Positions 32,531 through 34,895 of a stretch of 34,895 nt of DNA are shown piece by piece. A program made the position numbers and the translations under genes. The notes beneath the pieces were generated by a model that searched no databases, was not told where the DNA came from, and saw only the letters and a list, made by a program, of their open reading frames with translations. Location of the stretch: contig JABLYK010000022.1 in assembly GCA_018265835.1 (NCBI GenBank), positions 1-34,895 on the forward strand. Direction: 5' to 3'. The stretch's first letter is position 1; each line of letters begins with the position of its first letter. This DNA is from Oscillospiraceae bacterium. Its GTDB lineage: Bacteria > Bacillota > Clostridia > Oscillospirales > Oscillospiraceae.

Positions 32531-33690
32531 AGAAAAATCTGCTCAAAAGCAATGCGGTGCAATCGCTGATTGCTTCGCTCGTGTGTATCATACTCGGTCT
32601 GCTCATCGGCTACATCGTGCTGCTGTTCATCAATCCCGCCGGCGCGGGCGACGCGATCATGACCGTCATCAAAAACTTTTTCACCTATAACCGTTCGGAA
32701 ACGCAGCTCAAATACCTTGGCAGTACGCTGGTCAAAACCGCACCGTTGCTGATGTGTGCGCTATCCGTGCTGTTCGCCTACAAGGTTGGCCTGTTCAACA
32801 TCGGCGCCGCAGGTCAATATGTCGCAGGCGCATGCGCCAGCTTGTACGCTGCGCTCGCGTGGGGCTGGAGCTGGCTTCCGTGCATGCTCTTTGCAATTCT
32901 TGCGGGTGCGCTGCTCGGCGCGCTCGTAGGCCTGCTCAAGTCCTTCTGCAACGTCAACGAGGTCATTTCGGGCATCATGCTCAACTGGATCGCCCTGTAT
33001 ACCGCCAACATGATCCTCACAAACGTCAAAGAAGTCGCAAGTCCCTACACCTATCAGATGAAGAGCTCCGGACCAGACGCGATTTTGCCCTCTCTGGGGC
33101 TGGACAAGCTCTTCAGCGGCAATGAGTATGTAACCATCGCGATTCCGCTTGCAATCATCATCGCCATCCTTGTCTGGGTCGTGCTGGAGAAAACAAAATT
33201 CGGCTACGAGCTGAAAGCGACCGGCTTTAACAAAAATGCCGCAAAATACTGCGGCATGGCCGAGCGCCGCAACATCATCCTCACGCTTGTCATCGCAGGC
33301 GCGCTGGCCGGTCTTGGCGGCTCGCTGCTGTATCAGACGGGCTACGAGCAGTGGCAGTGTACGCACTCTTCCGTGCCCAACATGGGCTTCAACGGCATTG
33401 CGGCCACCTTCCTCGGCGGCCTGAACCCGATCGGCACGATCTTCTCTTCCTTCTTCATTCAGCACATCACCGCAGGCGGCGCATATGTGGACAAAACCAT
33501 GTACTGCTCCCAGATCTCCGATCTGATCTCCTCCCTGATCATCTACTTGTGCGGCTTTGTTCTGTTCTTAAAGTATGCCATGAACAACGCCATCGTCAAG
33601 CGTGAAGAACGGCAGCGGCACGCCGAGCTGGCCGCGCAAATGGCGTCTACCGATGATGCAGGCGCCGGGAAAGGAGGCGAGGCGCAATGA
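32527..33690 (+). CDS. Nucleoside ABC importer permease 1
   Basis: The 387-residue protein has about eight to ten membrane helices of the branched-chain/BMP-type permease family. FAYKVGLFNIGAAGQY and FNGIAATFLGGLNPIGTI are characteristic segments. The C-terminal 40 residues are charged and cytoplasmic. It overlaps the ATPase and the second permease by ATGA at both ends, so the three proteins are made in step. It should form a heterodimeric membrane channel with permease 2. Confidence 0.92.
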   Translation: MKKNLLKSNAVQSLIASLVCIILGLLIGYIVLLFINPAGAGDAIMTVIKNFFTYNRSETQLKYLGSTLVKTAPLLMCALSVLFAYKVGLFNIGAAGQYVAGACASLYAALAWGWSWLPCMLFAILAGALLGALVGLLKSFCNVNEVISGIMLNWIALYTANMILTNVKEVASPYTYQMKSSGPDAILPSLGLDKLFSGNEYVTIAIPLAIIIAILVWVVLEKTKFGYELKATGFNKNAAKYCGMAERRNIILTLVIAGALAGLGGSLLYQTGYEQWQCTHSSVPNMGFNGIAATFLGGLNPIGTIFSSFFIQHITAGGAYVDKTMYCSQISDLISSLIIYLCGFVLFLKYAMNNAIVKREERQRHAELAAQMASTDDAGAGKGGEAQ

Positions 33691-34628
33691 CACTGCTTCT
33701 GCAATACACCCTGATTTTTGCCTCCGTTCTGATTCTGGTGGCTTTGGGCGGCTGCTTTGCGGAGCACTCCGGCGTGATCAACCTCGGTCTTGAGGGCATC
33801 ATGGTGCTCGGCGCGCTCGGCGGCGCACTCGTAATGAAATATCTCCCGGCCGGCACTTCCCCGTTTGTAATGATTTTGCTGACGCTGCTCGGCAGCATTG
33901 TGCTGGGCGTGCTCTTTTCCTCCCTGCTGGCCGTGGCATGCATTAACTTCAAAGCGGATCAGACCATTGTCGGTACGGCGCTGAACATGCTTGGCGTCGC
34001 CGCCGCGACGGTTATTGTCAAGGCGATCAACACCGCCGCCAACCCGGACGATGTCTCCTCCACCATTCAATACGCGAGCGCAAAGAAGGCCTTCCTCGTC
34101 AATATCGGCGGATTCGAGTTTAACTGGTTCATGCTGGTTGCCATCATTGCGCTGATCATCGCCTATATTACGCTGTACAAGACCAAATTCGGTCTGCGGC
34201 TGATGGCCTGCGGCGAGCATCCGCAGGCGGCGGATTCCGTCGGCATTAACGTTTACAAAATGCGGTGGGCCGGCGTGCTGATCTCCGGAATCCTCGGCGG
34301 CCTGGGCGGCATTTGCTACATTCTCGCAGGTGTCTCCGAATGGAAGTTTGAAAATGGCGTAGCCGGCTTTGGCTTCCTCGCGCTGGCCGTCATGATCTTC
34401 GGCCAGTGGAAGCCTACCCGCATTGCGCTGGCAGCACTGCTGTTTGGTCTGTTCCGCGCACTGTCAAACGTTTACTTCGGCTTTGGTTTCCTCGTGAACC
34501 TGCATATCCCCGGCTCCGTTTACAACATGCTCCCGTACATTATCTCCCTGATCGTGCTGGCGTTCACCTCCAAGAAATCCAGAGCACCGAAAGCAGAGGG
34601 TATCCCCTACGACAAGGGCAGCCGATAG
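33687..34628 (+). CDS. Nucleoside ABC importer permease 2
   Basis: The 313-residue protein has about eight membrane helices and the segments GCFAEHSGVINLGLEGIMVLGA and GQWKPTRIALAALLFG. The internal cytoplasmic loop has KTKFGLRLMACGEHPQAADSVGI, the motif that docks to the ATPase in BMP/branched-chain-type permeases. Its ATG shares four bases with the end of permease 1. The operon ends here with a 14-bp hairpin, then tandem repeats. Confidence 0.92.
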   Translation: MTLLLQYTLIFASVLILVALGGCFAEHSGVINLGLEGIMVLGALGGALVMKYLPAGTSPFVMILLTLLGSIVLGVLFSSLLAVACINFKADQTIVGTALNMLGVAAATVIVKAINTAANPDDVSSTIQYASAKKAFLVNIGGFEFNWFMLVAIIALIIAYITLYKTKFGLRLMACGEHPQAADSVGINVYKMRWAGVLISGILGGLGGICYILAGVSEWKFENGVAGFGFLALAVMIFGQWKPTRIALAALLFGLFRALSNVYFGFGFLVNLHIPGSVYNMLPYIISLIVLAFTSKKSRAPKAEGIPYDKGSR

Positions 34629-34659
34629 CGTCAGAACGGACTCGTTCCGTTCTGACGCT
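34627..34659 (+). terminator. Perfect 14-bp hairpin at the end of the ABC operon
   Basis: AGCGTCAGAACGGA (34627-34640), loop CTCGT, then TCCGTTCTGACGCT (34646-34659), starting inside the stop codon of permease 2. No T-run follows, so termination by it alone is uncertain. Its right arm belongs to the first tandem unit. Confidence 0.5.
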
Positions 34660-34895
34660 GCGCAAGCGCACCGTCGTCACATCCACTCCTCCGTTCTTCC
34701 TTTCCCGTCCGCAGGTCAAGCCTGCGTCCGGGGGTACGGGCTCGTTCCGTTCTGACGCTGCGCAAGCGCACCGTCGTCACATCCACTCCTCCGTTCTTCC
34801 TTTCCCGTCCGCAGGTCAAGCCTGCGTCCGGGGGTACGGGCTCGTTCCGTTCTGACGCTGCGCAAGCGCACCGTCGTCACATCCACTCCTCCGTT
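34641..34895 (-). repeat. Tandem array of an exact 100-bp unit running off the window
   Basis: Units 34641-34740 and 34741-34840 are identical; a third starts at 34841 and is cut by the window end (55 bp, identical). Each unit has two hairpins, TGCGCAAGCGCA and CGCAGG-TCAAG-CCTGCG. As 100 is not a multiple of three, no peptide repeat is encoded. The reverse complement of 34694-34734 in each unit matches 26639-26679. The count may be affected by assembly. Confidence 0.92.

Noticed and set aside
34641..34895. CRISPR array
   Set aside because: The whole 100-bp period is repeated exactly with no variable spacers, and there are no cas genes in the window.

Overview
The window is a chromosomal segment of a GC-rich (about 60 % by eye) Gram-positive anaerobe. 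The clostridial dgt-dnaG-rpoD synthesis operon, an HrcA/CIRCE heat-shock system, an Rnf complex in the order rnfCDGEAB, an ECF-type vitamin transporter and typical Oscillospirales intergenic repeats point to a gut Oscillospiraceae/Ruminococcaceae-type bacterium. The family-level placement is inference from gene content and repeat style, not from a marker search. Nearly all genes are housekeeping. I see no prophage, CRISPR array, insertion sequence, rRNA or tRNA.

Layout. 1-3.8 kb: end of an unrecognised protein, a strongly divergent NAD synthetase (nadE-like), then a predicted pantothenate ECF S component with coaX. 3.8-8.9 kb (minus strand): dnaJ, dnaK, grpE, hrcA; hrcA-grpE sits behind a promoter with a CIRCE operator, while dnaK-dnaJ lies beyond a perfect palindromic terminator and has no CIRCE. 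9-11.9 kb: rpmE, then the overlapping trio hflX, GNAT acetyltransferase, yigZ. 12-16.4 kb: dgt, dnaG, rpoD, with dispersed repeats inserted between dgt and dnaG. 16.4-22 kb (minus strand): a small zinc-ribbon gene and the six-gene rnf operon. 22.3-25.3 kb: an MFS transporter overlapping a GH2 glycosidase. 25.3-26.9 kb: a SLOG/YpsA-like gene, an AT-richer Arc-type DNA-binding protein with repeated operator-like sites, and about 500 bp of hairpin-rich repeats. 26.9-34.6 kb: a nucleoside block, with udk-tdk-vanZ on one strand and deoD plus a BMP-type ABC importer on the other, driven by back-to-back promoters. The window ends inside a 100-bp tandem repeat.

The strongest unusual signals are as follows. 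(1) The NadE homologue appears to have lost all three residues of its glutaminase Glu-Lys-Cys triad and also differs at several conserved synthetase positions. (2) Modular dispersed repeats are shared by three loci; two copies of one element keep the same stem positions but with different stem sequences, and another module reappears as an exact 100-bp tandem array. (3) The orphan Arc-type regulator has three TGATAACA-type sites around its promoter and start codon. (4) A third half-site follows the hrcA CIRCE. (5) A terminator-like hairpin ends 12 nt before the first usable dgt start. I did not find a complete new multi-gene system.
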